Assembly: GCF_937912035.1 (NCBI RefSeq)
Contig: NZ_CALDPF010000041.1
Coordinates: 1 to 44,823, forward strand
Source: an uncultured Bacteroides sp.
GTDB lineage: Bacteria > Bacteroidota > Bacteroidia > Bacteroidales > Bacteroidaceae
DNA length: 44,823 bases
Direction of reading: 5' to 3'
Below the pieces are notes generated by a model. The model had not been told where the DNA came from, ran no database searches, and worked only from the letters and a program-made list of their open reading frames with translations. This document shows positions 35,241-44,444 of this stretch, piece by piece. Within the stretch, counting starts at the first letter, position 1; every line of letters begins with the position of its first letter. The translations under genes and the position numbers were made by a program.

Positions 35241-37355
35241 ATGAAATTTACTACACGTTTGCTTGCCTCTGTTTTAGCTATGGCGGGTATGATTGGATTG
35301 TCAGCAAGAGAAGTACAGATATTTAATGATGGCTGGTTGTTTAAAAAAGGTCCTTTCCCGGAAGATGCAATGAAGTCTGCTGCTGTATGGGACGGAAAAT
35401 GGACTGAGGTAACTATTCCTCATACATGGAACAATATTGACATGCAACAGAAAGTCAATTCGTTTTACGAAGGTGTCTCTTATTATAAGAAAGATTATCT
35501 GTTCCCTGAGGAATGGAAGGACAAGAGATTGTTCTTGCGATTTGAAGGAGTAGGTAGTTGTGCTGAGGTTTATGTTAATGGTAAACTGGTAATTTCTCAT
35601 AAGGGTGGATATTCGGCTTTTGCCTGCGAAATTCAAAATGAAGTACGATTTGGAGAAATAAATGAGATTATTGTTAAGGCGGATAATAAGTCTCGGCCTG
35701 ACGTGATACCCGTAAATCATCAGTTGTTTGGTGTGTATGGTGGTATATATCGTCCTGTGAGCTTAATTGTAACCGATAAATGTAATATTGCTGTAACTGA
35801 TCATGCTTCAAGCGGTATATATATCACACAGAAAAATGTATCGGAAAAATCGGCAGATATTTCTGTAAAGGTTAAGTTAGACAATGCTTCTCTCAAGTCT
35901 CAGAGACTGATACTGGAGAATATCATATATGATATGAAAGGGCGTAAGGTGTTCTCAGATAAAAAAGAAATAAACTTAAGCTATCAAGGTATTAAGACTT
36001 ATATTTCTGATTTCAAATTGAAAAATCCTCATTTGTGGAATGGCAGAAAAGATCCTTATCTTTATAGGGTTACAACAAGACTTTATAAAGATGGTAATGT
36101 TATTGATGAAATGTCACAACCTTTAGGTGTGAGAAAATATGAGATTGTGGTAGGTAAGGGATTTTATCTTAATGGAAAGAAATACCCTATGTATGGTGTG
36201 ACAAGACATCAGGACTGGTGGAAGCTGGGCAGTGCTCTGACGAATGAAAATCATGATTTCGATTTGGAAACTATAATGGATATTGGTGCTACAACAGTAA
36301 GGTTTGCGCATTATCAACAGTCAGACTATATTTATTCCAAGTGCGACAGTCTTGGGCTTATAATATGGGCTGAAATACCTTTTGTAAACCGTGTGACTGG
36401 TGAGGAATGGGAGAATGCCCATTCACAGCTTAGGGAACTGATACGCCAAAGTTTTAATCATCCTTCCATATATGTATGGGGACTTCATAATGAAGTTTAT
36501 CATCCTCATTCGTATACATCACAGCTAACACAGTCTCTTCATGATTTGGCAAAGACTGAAGATCCTGACAGATATACTGTCTCTGTAAATGGATATGGAC
36601 ATGCCGAACATCCTGTGAACATGAATGCCGACATACAAGGTATGAACAGATATTTCGGATGGTACGAAAAGAAAATACAGGACATAGAGCCATGGGTGAG
36701 AGGGCTTGAAGAAAAATATCCGGACCAGAAACTGATGCTTACTGAGTATGGAGCGGATGCGAATATTGAGCATCAGACAGAATTCCTGGGTGAATCATTG
36801 AATTGGACAAAGGAATATTATCCTGAGACTTTCCAGACAAAGACTCATGAGTATCAGTGGAGTGTTATAGCAAATCATCCTTATATCATTGCTTCATATT
36901 TGTGGAATACTTTTGATTTTGCCTGTCCTATGTGGAAACGTGGCGGAGTGGCAGCACGCAATATGAAAGGGCTTGTTACTTTCGACAGAAAGATAAAGAA
37001 GGATTCATATTTCTGGTATAAGGCTAACTGGAGTGAAGAGCCGGTGCTGTATCTCACTCAAAGAAGAAATGATGACAGGGAAACAAGGAATACCAGTATA
37101 ACTGTTTATTCCAATATTGGTACTCCTAAAGTTTATATAAACGGCAAAGAACTCTCCGGAATAAGGAAAGGATATACGGATGTACATTATATATTTGATA
37201 GTGTAAGTTTGTATGACGGTGAGAACAGGATTAAGGCCGTATGTACTGATAAGTCCGGAAAAGAATATACCGATGAGATAATATGGAATTATACCGGTGA
37301 AAAATCCAGGGCTATTGAGAAGTTTGAAAATAAGAAAGAACATTTTGGCTTTTGA
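35241..37355 (+). CDS. GH2 beta-glycosidase, likely beta-galactosidase
   Basis: This is a 704-aa exported GH2 enzyme. I chose the ATG at 35241, preceded by GGAAG 5 bases upstream and giving a clean signal peptide (MKFTTRLLASVLAMAGMIGLSA); an in-frame TTG at 35193 would add 16 non-signal residues. The N-terminal jelly roll starts EVQIFNDGWLFKKG. The barrel has acid/base Glu418 in WGLHNEVY and nucleophile Glu502 in MLTEYGAD. DIGATTVRFAHYQQSDYIYSKCDSLGL is a typical GH2 block. It is about half the size of the other GH2 here and has no CBM. It could act on beta-galactose or beta-glucuronate; the locus favours galactose. Confidence 0.9.
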   Translation: MKFTTRLLASVLAMAGMIGLSAREVQIFNDGWLFKKGPFPEDAMKSAAVWDGKWTEVTIPHTWNNIDMQQKVNSFYEGVSYYKKDYLFPEEWKDKRLFLRFEGVGSCAEVYVNGKLVISHKGGYSAFACEIQNEVRFGEINEIIVKADNKSRPDVIPVNHQLFGVYGGIYRPVSLIVTDKCNIAVTDHASSGIYITQKNVSEKSADISVKVKLDNASLKSQRLILENIIYDMKGRKVFSDKKEINLSYQGIKTYISDFKLKNPHLWNGRKDPYLYRVTTRLYKDGNVIDEMSQPLGVRKYEIVVGKGFYLNGKKYPMYGVTRHQDWWKLGSALTNENHDFDLETIMDIGATTVRFAHYQQSDYIYSKCDSLGLIIWAEIPFVNRVTGEEWENAHSQLRELIRQSFNHPSIYVWGLHNEVYHPHSYTSQLTQSLHDLAKTEDPDRYTVSVNGYGHAEHPVNMNADIQGMNRYFGWYEKKIQDIEPWVRGLEEKYPDQKLMLTEYGADANIEHQTEFLGESLNWTKEYYPETFQTKTHEYQWSVIANHPYIIASYLWNTFDFACPMWKRGGVAARNMKGLVTFDRKIKKDSYFWYKANWSEEPVLYLTQRRNDDRETRNTSITVYSNIGTPKVYINGKELSGIRKGYTDVHYIFDSVSLYDGENRIKAVCTDKSGKEYTDEIIWNYTGEKSRAIEKFENKKEHFGF

Positions 37356-37397
37356 TATATACATTCTAATTCTGACAATGAGTAAATATTATGAAAT

Positions 37398-39365
37398 ATG
37401 AAAATCACAAATCTTAAATCTCGAGTTTTATTATTAGTTGTTTGTTTGTTGAACACACTATGTGTTTTCTCGCAGAATCAGAAACCTTTTGTTATTCCTG
37501 AATTGAAAGAATGGAAGGGAAAGACTGGGGAGTTTGTTCCCTGTCATGAAACTAAAATTGTATGTGATAAAGATGACCCTGAACTTGTACGTATAGCCAA
37601 TATTTTTTCGGCTGATTATAAGGAAATGTTCGGAGTGGCAATACCGGTAGCATACGGAAAAGCTGGAAAGGGTGACTTTGTATTGAAACTGAAAAGTAAG
37701 CCTGACCTTGGAAAAGAAGGTTATACCATTGATATTGCCGACAAGGTAACCATTTCTGCTACACATTATGCCGGAGTATACTGGAGTACAAGAACACTTT
37801 TACAGATGTCCGAGCAGTCTGATTTACGCTCACTGCCTAAAGGTTACATAAAGGATTTCCCGGACTATGATATAAGAGGATTCATGATGGATTGTGGCAG
37901 AAAGTTCATACCTATGGATTATCTCAGAGACTTTATGAAAGCGATGTCATATTATAAAATGAATACTTTCCAGATACATCTTAACGACAATGGCTTTAAG
38001 CAATTCTTCGGACACGACTGGGATAAGACATATGCGGCTTTCCGTTTGGAATGTGATACTTATCCGGGTCTGACTTCACGTGATGGATATTATACCAAAC
38101 AGGAATTTATCGACTTTCAGAAAGAATCGGCTTCATTGTTTGTTGAAATAATTCCTGAGATAGATGCTCCTGCTCATACACTGGCATTTAGTCATTATAA
38201 TCAGGCTCTTGGAAGCAAGGTGTATGGAATGGATCATCTTGACCTGTTCAATCCTGAGACATACAAGTTCATGGACGGATTGTTTAAAGAATATCTTGAA
38301 GGAGAAAATCCGGTATTCGTTGGACCTAAAGTTCATATCGGAACAGACGAATATTCCAATAAAGACAAGAAAGTGGTAGAAAAGTTCCGTGAATTTACAG
38401 ACAGATATATTAAATATGTGGAAAGTTTCGGAAAGCAGGTTTGTGTATGGGGGGCCCTTACTCATGCCAAAGGTGAGACTCCTGTAAAATCGGATAATGT
38501 GATAATGAGTGCCTGGTATAACGGATATGCTGACCCTAAAGATATGGTTAAGCAGGGATATAAACTGATTAGTATACCGGATGGACTTCTCTATATAGTT
38601 CCGGCAGCCGGATACTACTACGATTATTTGAATACGAAACATCTTTATGAAAACTGGACTCCCGCGCATGTTGGCAAGGCAGTATTCAAAGAAAAGGATC
38701 CTGCCATACTTGGAGGTATGTATGCTGTTTGGAACGACCATGTAGGAAATGGAATCTCAGTGAAAGACATTCATCACCGTTCGTTCCCGGCCTTGCAGAC
38801 ATTGAGTGTGAAAATGTGGACGGGAAAGAATGTTTCTGTTCCTTTTAATGAGTTTGATGCCAAACGTATGTTGCTTAGTGAGGCTCCTGGTGTAAATCAA
38901 CTTGGTAGAATAGGCAGGAATACAGGTCTTGTGTATCAGCTGGATGAGGTTAAGGCTGGAATGGAGCTGCCATATGAAGAAGTAGGATATAATTACACTG
39001 TAGAATTTGATATTGAAACTTCTGCAGAAGATAAGGGTACGGAATTGTTCCGTTCGTCAAATGCCGTTTTATATCTTTCGGATCCAATAAGCGGACAGAT
39101 AGGTTTCGCACGTGACGGATATCTAAATTCATTCGGATTTCAGCTTTATCCAAATGAAAAAGCTCATATCTGTATTGAAGGTGACAATAAATCTACAGTA
39201 CTTAAAGTAGATGGAAAAGAAGTTAAGAAACTTGACATTGAAAAGCGTTATTTTAATGGTGGAAAAGATTCTATGAATTATGTTCGTACTTTAGTGTTTC
39301 CGCTCAAGGAGGCTGGTGAGTTTAAGAGTAGGATAAGGAATCTGAAAGTAATAGTTAATAAATAA
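37398..39365 (+). CDS. GH20 beta-N-acetylhexosaminidase
   Basis: This is a 655-aa exported enzyme (signal peptide ending near VFSQ) that removes beta-GlcNAc or GalNAc by substrate-assisted catalysis. The N-terminal GH20b-like domain (about 25-130) precedes the barrel. The catalytic Asp317-Glu318 pair is in HIGTDEYSNK; many family members read GGDE here. IPEIDAPAHT and FQIHLNDNGFK are further GH20 blocks. The C-terminal region (about 520-655, YTVEFDIETSAEDKGTELF) looks like a concanavalin/laminin-G-type beta-sandwich that may bind carbohydrate. The GTDEY variant leaves open a disaccharide-releasing (lacto-N-biosidase-like) activity, but I cannot decide. Confidence 0.92.
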   Translation: MKITNLKSRVLLLVVCLLNTLCVFSQNQKPFVIPELKEWKGKTGEFVPCHETKIVCDKDDPELVRIANIFSADYKEMFGVAIPVAYGKAGKGDFVLKLKSKPDLGKEGYTIDIADKVTISATHYAGVYWSTRTLLQMSEQSDLRSLPKGYIKDFPDYDIRGFMMDCGRKFIPMDYLRDFMKAMSYYKMNTFQIHLNDNGFKQFFGHDWDKTYAAFRLECDTYPGLTSRDGYYTKQEFIDFQKESASLFVEIIPEIDAPAHTLAFSHYNQALGSKVYGMDHLDLFNPETYKFMDGLFKEYLEGENPVFVGPKVHIGTDEYSNKDKKVVEKFREFTDRYIKYVESFGKQVCVWGALTHAKGETPVKSDNVIMSAWYNGYADPKDMVKQGYKLISIPDGLLYIVPAAGYYYDYLNTKHLYENWTPAHVGKAVFKEKDPAILGGMYAVWNDHVGNGISVKDIHHRSFPALQTLSVKMWTGKNVSVPFNEFDAKRMLLSEAPGVNQLGRIGRNTGLVYQLDEVKAGMELPYEEVGYNYTVEFDIETSAEDKGTELFRSSNAVLYLSDPISGQIGFARDGYLNSFGFQLYPNEKAHICIEGDNKSTVLKVDGKEVKKLDIEKRYFNGGKDSMNYVRTLVFPLKEAGEFKSRIRNLKVIVNK

Positions 39366-39420
39366 TTGTTTGGAATATAATAACTTATAAATATACGAAA
39401 TTCTTAAATATATACTTTGA

Positions 39421-42400
39421 ATGAAATCTAATAGAGTTTTATTACTTGCTTTGTCTTTGCCTTTGGTAGGTACTGTCTCTTTGAATGGCAGTAATCCTAA
39501 TGGTGGCTTTTCAGGTATATTAAATGTAAACGTTGCAACAGATACAGTAGAAAAAGCTATTTTAAGCGCAAGGATGATTAATCCGACTACGGCTGAGATA
39601 TTGTTTTCGGATAATACACGTCTGAGTATCGATTTTTATGGTGAGAACATTTTCAGATTTTTTAAAGATAATTCCGGAGGTATAATCAGAAAACCTGAGG
39701 CTAAACCTGAGGCTGATATTCTCGTGACCTCTCCAAGAAAGGAAGTTGGCGGAGTGGTATTGACTGAAAATGATGGAGAAATAGCTATTTCTACTTCAAA
39801 AGTGAGAATTTCTTTCGATAAACAGACTTCTTTGTTTAAGTTGATAAGGTTGAGCGACAATTGTGTTGTGGCTGAGGCAGCTTCACCTCTTGAGTTTACT
39901 TCAAGGAATGTGTCTATATTGCTTAAGGAACGGAAAGATGAATACTTCTACGGTGGAGGAGTACAGAACGGACGTTTTTCTCATAAAGGTAAAATTATAG
40001 CTATTGAGAATACAAATAACTGGACGGATGGAGGAGTGGCTTCGCCTACACCTTTCTATTGGTCTACAGCTGGTTATGGTATAATGTGGCATACTTTTGC
40101 AATGGGTAAATATGATTTTGGGGCTACTGAACCTGAAATTGTACGTCTGAGTCATAATACTGATTATATTGATGTATTCTTTACGGTGAATGATAGTCCT
40201 GTAGGATTGTTGAATGATTTTTATCAGTTGACAGGTAATCCTGTTCTTATTCCAAAATTCGGCTTTTATGAAGGACATCTTAATGCCTATAACCGAGACT
40301 ACTGGAAAGAAGATGAGAAGGGTATATTGTTTGAAGATGGAAAGAAATATAAGGAAAGTCAGAAAGACAATGGAGGTATAAAAGAGTCTCTTAATGGAGA
40401 AAATAATAATTACCAGTTCTCTGCACGTGCTGTTATAGACCGATATGAAGCATATGATATGCCTTTGGGCTGGTTGTTGCCAAACGATGGTTATGGAGCC
40501 GGATATGGACAGACTGAAACTCTTGACGGAAATATACAGAATCTGAAGTCGCTTACAGACTATGCCAATAAGAAGGGAGTTGAGATAGGGCTTTGGACTC
40601 AGTCGGACTTGCATCCAAAGGAAGGTGTAAGTGCATTGCTCCAGCGTGATATAATAAAAGAAGTGAGGGATGCAGGAGTACGTGTACTAAAAACTGATGT
40701 GGCATGGGTAGGTGCTGGTTACTCTTTCGGACTGAATGGTGTTGCTGATGTAGGACATATTATGCCTTATTACGGTAATAATGCCCGTCCTTTCATTATT
40801 TCTTTGGATGGTTGGGCCGGCACTCAAAGATATGCAGGAATATGGAGTGGTGACCAGACTGGAGGTAACTGGGAATATATACGTTTTCATATACCTACAT
40901 ATATAGGCAGTGGACTTTCCGGACAGCCAAATATCAGTTCAGATATGGATGGTATTTTCGGAGGTAAGAATATACCTGTAAATGTACGTGATTTTCAGTG
41001 GAAGACATTTACACCTATGCAACTGAATATGGACGGTTGGGGAGCAAATCCAAAATATCCTCATATTCTGGGTGAACCTGCTGTTTCTATCAACCGTTGG
41101 TATCTTAAGATGAAATCCGAACTGATGCCGTATGCATATAGTATAGCAAAAGAAGCTGTTGACGGAAAACCTATGGTTCGTGCCATGTTTCTGGATTATC
41201 CTAACGAATATACATTAGGCACAGCTACAAGATACCAGTTCCTTTACGGACCGTTTATTCTCGTGGCTCCTATATATCAGGCAACAAATTCTGATGACAA
41301 GGGAAATGATATAAGAGACGGAATATATCTGCCGGAAGGTGAATGGATTGACTATTTTACAGGAGATGTATATACAGGAAACAGAATAATCAACAACTAT
41401 GATGCTCCGTTGTGGAAATTACCTTTCTTTATAAAAAGAGGTGCTATTATTCCATTGTGTAACCCCAATAATAATGTTAGTCAGATAGATCGTACACAAC
41501 GTGTATATGAGGTATATCCATACGGGAATACCAAGTTTATAGAGTATGACGATGATGGTGTTACAGAAGAATATAAATCAGGTAGAGGAACTACAACCCT
41601 TATATCACAAAAACTTGATGGAGATAAGGCTGTTATTGCCATTGCAGCCACTGAAGGCGGATTCGAGGGTATGGTTAAGGAAAAAACAACAGTTGTGAGA
41701 GTGAATCTTACCAGCAAACCTAAAAAGATTACGGCCACTTTGGGAGGAAAACGTGTAAAGCTTGCTGAGGCTTCGTCACTTGAAGAATTGCAGGGAGGAG
41801 AAAACAAGTTTTACTATGAAGAAAAACCTGAACTTAACAGGTTTGCCACTGAAGGAACAGAAATGGCTGAACTTAGTGTGGTAAAGAATCCTCTTCTTCA
41901 TGTGCGTATAGCCAGAACAGATATAACAGAAACTGACATCAAACTTGAAATCAAAGGATATGAATATCTTGTGGAAGACAAGTTGCTTTCTTCGTCCGGT
42001 GAACTTATAGCTCCTGAAGCTGGAATAGCAGAAGAGAATATAACAGCATATACATTGACTCCGTCGTGGAAAAAGGTGGATAATGCGGATTATTATGAAG
42101 TGGAACACAACGGAATGATTTATTCTACAATAAAGGGTTCCGAATTGTTGTTTGCCGATTTGAAGCCTGAAACTTCGTATACAATGAAAGTACGTGCTGT
42201 AAATAAGGTTGGTGTATCCGAATGGACAGAGATTACTGCACAAACCAAGTCCGATCCTTTGGAATTTGCTATACGTGGAATCAAAGGCGAGACTACATGT
42301 GAGAGTCAGGGCAGACAAAAACCGGACAAACTCTTTAACTTCGATGAATCCGATATGTGGCATACCAAGTGGGGACAGTCTGCTGTTCCGTTTGATCTTA

Positions 42401-43275
42401 CTATGGATTTGCGCAGTATAGGTCAGATAGAGAAGCTCGTGTATTTGCCTCGTACTGGTGGTGGAAACGGTACACTACAGAAAGGTACTGTATATTATAG
42501 TATGAACAAGAAAACATGGACTGAGGCCGGAAAATTCGAATGGGAAGGCGATGATACAAAAACATTCGAGTTCAAGGATAAACCAACGGTACGATATATT
42601 AAAATTTCAGTTTCACAGGCGAGAGGTAATTTCGGCTCAGGACGTGAAATATATGTGTTCCGTGTATCAGGTTCGGAAAGTTATATTCCGGGCGATATAA
42701 ATCATGATAATATCGTGGATGAAAATGATTTGACATCTTATATGAATTATACCGGTTTGAGAAAAGGTGACAGTGATTACGAGGGGTACATCAGCAAGGG
42801 TGACTTGAATATGAACGGATTGATTGATGCATACGATATCTCGAATGTAGCTATAGTGTTGGAAGATGGAATAAACGATAAGATTACTCCTTCCGTTGAA
42901 GGAACTGTGAGTGTTAAGTCTGATAAAACTGTTTATAATGCGGGTGAAACCATAGAAATTAAGGTGACAGGAAAGGGATTACGTTCTGTTAATGCTTTGA
43001 GTTTCGCCTTGCCTTATACTGAGAATGATATGGAGTATCTCGGTACTGATGCTTATGGAATGAAGAACATGAGAAACTTGACATACGACCGTCTGCATAC
43101 AAATGGTGATAAATCTCTATATCCTACGTTTGTCAATCTAGGTGAGAAGGAATGTCTGGAAGGGGATGTTGAACTTATGACTATAAAATTCAGGGCTAAA
43201 CGTAAGTTTACTCTAAACTTGAGAATTTCGGACGGAATACTTGTCGATAAACATCTTAATACTTCAGATTTCTGA
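39421..43275 (+). CDS. GH31 glycosidase with FN3, discoidin, dockerin and cohesin-like modules
   Basis: This is a 1284-aa exported multimodular enzyme. The GH31 barrel carries the nucleophile Asp426 in VLKTDVAWVGAGYSF and the acid/base Asp478 in WSGDQTGGNW. This motif set resembles the branch that includes alpha-N-acetylgalactosaminidases (recalled, not searched) more than the classic alpha-glucosidases. Downstream are a fibronectin III-like domain (about 880-955, LKPETSYTMKVRAVNKVG), a discoidin module (about 960-1088, DMWHTKWG and VYLPRTGGG), and a type I dockerin with two calcium loops (GDINHDNIVDENDL and GDLNMNGLIDAYDI, about 1090-1150). A C-terminal cohesin-like beta-sandwich follows (about 1155-1284, YNAGETIEIKVTGKGLRSVNALSFALPY). 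The last two may mediate protein-protein contacts. A terminator follows. Confidence 0.9.
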   Translation: MKSNRVLLLALSLPLVGTVSLNGSNPNGGFSGILNVNVATDTVEKAILSARMINPTTAEILFSDNTRLSIDFYGENIFRFFKDNSGGIIRKPEAKPEADILVTSPRKEVGGVVLTENDGEIAISTSKVRISFDKQTSLFKLIRLSDNCVVAEAASPLEFTSRNVSILLKERKDEYFYGGGVQNGRFSHKGKIIAIENTNNWTDGGVASPTPFYWSTAGYGIMWHTFAMGKYDFGATEPEIVRLSHNTDYIDVFFTVNDSPVGLLNDFYQLTGNPVLIPKFGFYEGHLNAYNRDYWKEDEKGILFEDGKKYKESQKDNGGIKESLNGENNNYQFSARAVIDRYEAYDMPLGWLLPNDGYGAGYGQTETLDGNIQNLKSLTDYANKKGVEIGLWTQSDLHPKEGVSALLQRDIIKEVRDAGVRVLKTDVAWVGAGYSFGLNGVADVGHIMPYYGNNARPFIISLDGWAGTQRYAGIWSGDQTGGNWEYIRFHIPTYIGSGLSGQPNISSDMDGIFGGKNIPVNVRDFQWKTFTPMQLNMDGWGANPKYPHILGEPAVSINRWYLKMKSELMPYAYSIAKEAVDGKPMVRAMFLDYPNEYTLGTATRYQFLYGPFILVAPIYQATNSDDKGNDIRDGIYLPEGEWIDYFTGDVYTGNRIINNYDAPLWKLPFFIKRGAIIPLCNPNNNVSQIDRTQRVYEVYPYGNTKFIEYDDDGVTEEYKSGRGTTTLISQKLDGDKAVIAIAATEGGFEGMVKEKTTVVRVNLTSKPKKITATLGGKRVKLAEASSLEELQGGENKFYYEEKPELNRFATEGTEMAELSVVKNPLLHVRIARTDITETDIKLEIKGYEYLVEDKLLSSSGELIAPEAGIAEENITAYTLTPSWKKVDNADYYEVEHNGMIYSTIKGSELLFADLKPETSYTMKVRAVNKVGVSEWTEITAQTKSDPLEFAIRGIKGETTCESQGRQKPDKLFNFDESDMWHTKWGQSAVPFDLTMDLRSIGQIEKLVYLPRTGGGNGTLQKGTVYYSMNKKTWTEAGKFEWEGDDTKTFEFKDKPTVRYIKISVSQARGNFGSGREIYVFRVSGSESYIPGDINHDNIVDENDLTSYMNYTGLRKGDSDYEGYISKGDLNMNGLIDAYDISNVAIVLEDGINDKITPSVEGTVSVKSDKTVYNAGETIEIKVTGKGLRSVNALSFALPYTENDMEYLGTDAYGMKNMRNLTYDRLHTNGDKSLYPTFVNLGEKECLEGDVELMTIKFRAKRKFTLNLRISDGILVDKHLNTSDF

Positions 43276-43287
43276 TTTTATAATTGA

Positions 43288-43336
43288 GAAAAAAGCGGCA
43301 AATGGACTGTAAATGAGGTTCCGTTTGTCGCTTTTA
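43288..43336 (+). terminator. Terminator after the GH31 gene
   Basis: GAAAAAAGCGGCAAATGG at 43287-43304 pairs through G-T wobbles with CCGTTTGTCGCTTTT at 43321-43335. The tail is T-rich but short. It separates the GH2-to-GH31 block from the EEP-family gene 31 bp further on. Confidence 0.65.
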
Positions 43337-43372
43337 GTCTAAGAATCCATAAACTGATTTTATTTTTTGATT

Positions 43373-44401
43373 ATGAGAAATTTTCTTTTATTTATTATTT
43401 GTATTTTAGCTTCATTTTTTAGTTCATCTGCAAGAAACGAATTTACGGTATTACAGTGGAATATCTGGCAAGAAGGAACAATGGTTAAGGGTGGATATAA
43501 TGCTATAATAAATGAAATAGTGAGATTGAAACCTGATTTTGTAACATTAAGCGAAGTGAGAAACTATAATGATACAAGGTTTTGCGACAGAATTGTATCT
43601 TCATTGAGAGAAAAGGGTGAAGTGTATTATTCCTTTTATTCTGATGATACCGGACTTTTAAGTAAGTATCCGATTTCAGATTCAACTATAGTTTATCCAT
43701 TGAATGATGATCATGGAACAGTTCATAGAATGTTGACTGAAATTCACGGACATAAGATAGCTGTTTATACAGCACATCTGGATTATCTTAAAGATGCGTA
43801 TTATAACGTCAGGGGATATGATGGTTCTACATGGAAGGAAATTCCAGTTCCTGAGTCTGTGGCTGAGGTTCTGGTATATAATGATGCTTCTTTTAGGGAT
43901 GATGCAATAAGAAATTTTATTGAAGCTGCTCAGAAAGATATTGAAAATGGTATTATGGTGGTCTTGGGAGGTGATTTCAATGAACCATCCCATCTCGATT
44001 GGATTAGAGAAACTAAGGATCTTTATGACCATAATGGAATGATTATTCCATGGACTGTAACTCTTCTGCTTGACAATAATGGTTTTGTTGATGCTTACAG
44101 AAGCAAATATCCTGATGTGTTGAATTATCCAGGATTCACTTTCCCGTCTGATAATCTGCTTATGGATGTGAAACGTTTGACATGGGCTCCTAAATCGGAT
44201 GAACGTGACAGAATAGATTATATATTCTATTATCCTGATGAGAGACTTAAACTAAAGGATGCTGTAATATTTGGACCTAAAGGAAGTATTGTCCGGTCCG
44301 AAAGAATTGAAGAGAACACTTCTGATAAATTCATAGAGCCTATTGGTGTTTGGCCTACAGATCATAAGGGACTGTTGGTTACTTTTGAATTGAAAGATTG
44401 A
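43373..44401 (+). CDS. Secreted endonuclease/exonuclease/phosphatase-family hydrolase
   Basis: This is a 342-aa exported phosphoesterase of the EEP superfamily (DNase I, sphingomyelinase and inositol phosphatase relatives). I chose the ATG at 43373 (MRNFLLFIICILASFFSSSA); the in-frame TTG at 43367 only adds two residues. Catalytic blocks are visible in order: LQWNIW (Asn), LSEVRN (metal Glu), the TAHLDY histidine, GGDFNEPSH (Asp and Asn), DRIDYIF and WPTDHKG (final Asp-His). The substrate is unknown; phosphorylated glycans, phospholipids and DNA are all possible. It sits between the GH31 and GH27 genes, with a terminator before it, and 43 bp before the GH27 start. Confidence 0.87.
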   Translation: MRNFLLFIICILASFFSSSARNEFTVLQWNIWQEGTMVKGGYNAIINEIVRLKPDFVTLSEVRNYNDTRFCDRIVSSLREKGEVYYSFYSDDTGLLSKYPISDSTIVYPLNDDHGTVHRMLTEIHGHKIAVYTAHLDYLKDAYYNVRGYDGSTWKEIPVPESVAEVLVYNDASFRDDAIRNFIEAAQKDIENGIMVVLGGDFNEPSHLDWIRETKDLYDHNGMIIPWTVTLLLDNNGFVDAYRSKYPDVLNYPGFTFPSDNLLMDVKRLTWAPKSDERDRIDYIFYYPDERLKLKDAVIFGPKGSIVRSERIEENTSDKFIEPIGVWPTDHKGLLVTFELKD

Positions 44402-44444
44402 TTGATGAAACTTATAATTATGTATTAAATATGAAGTCCTGTTT

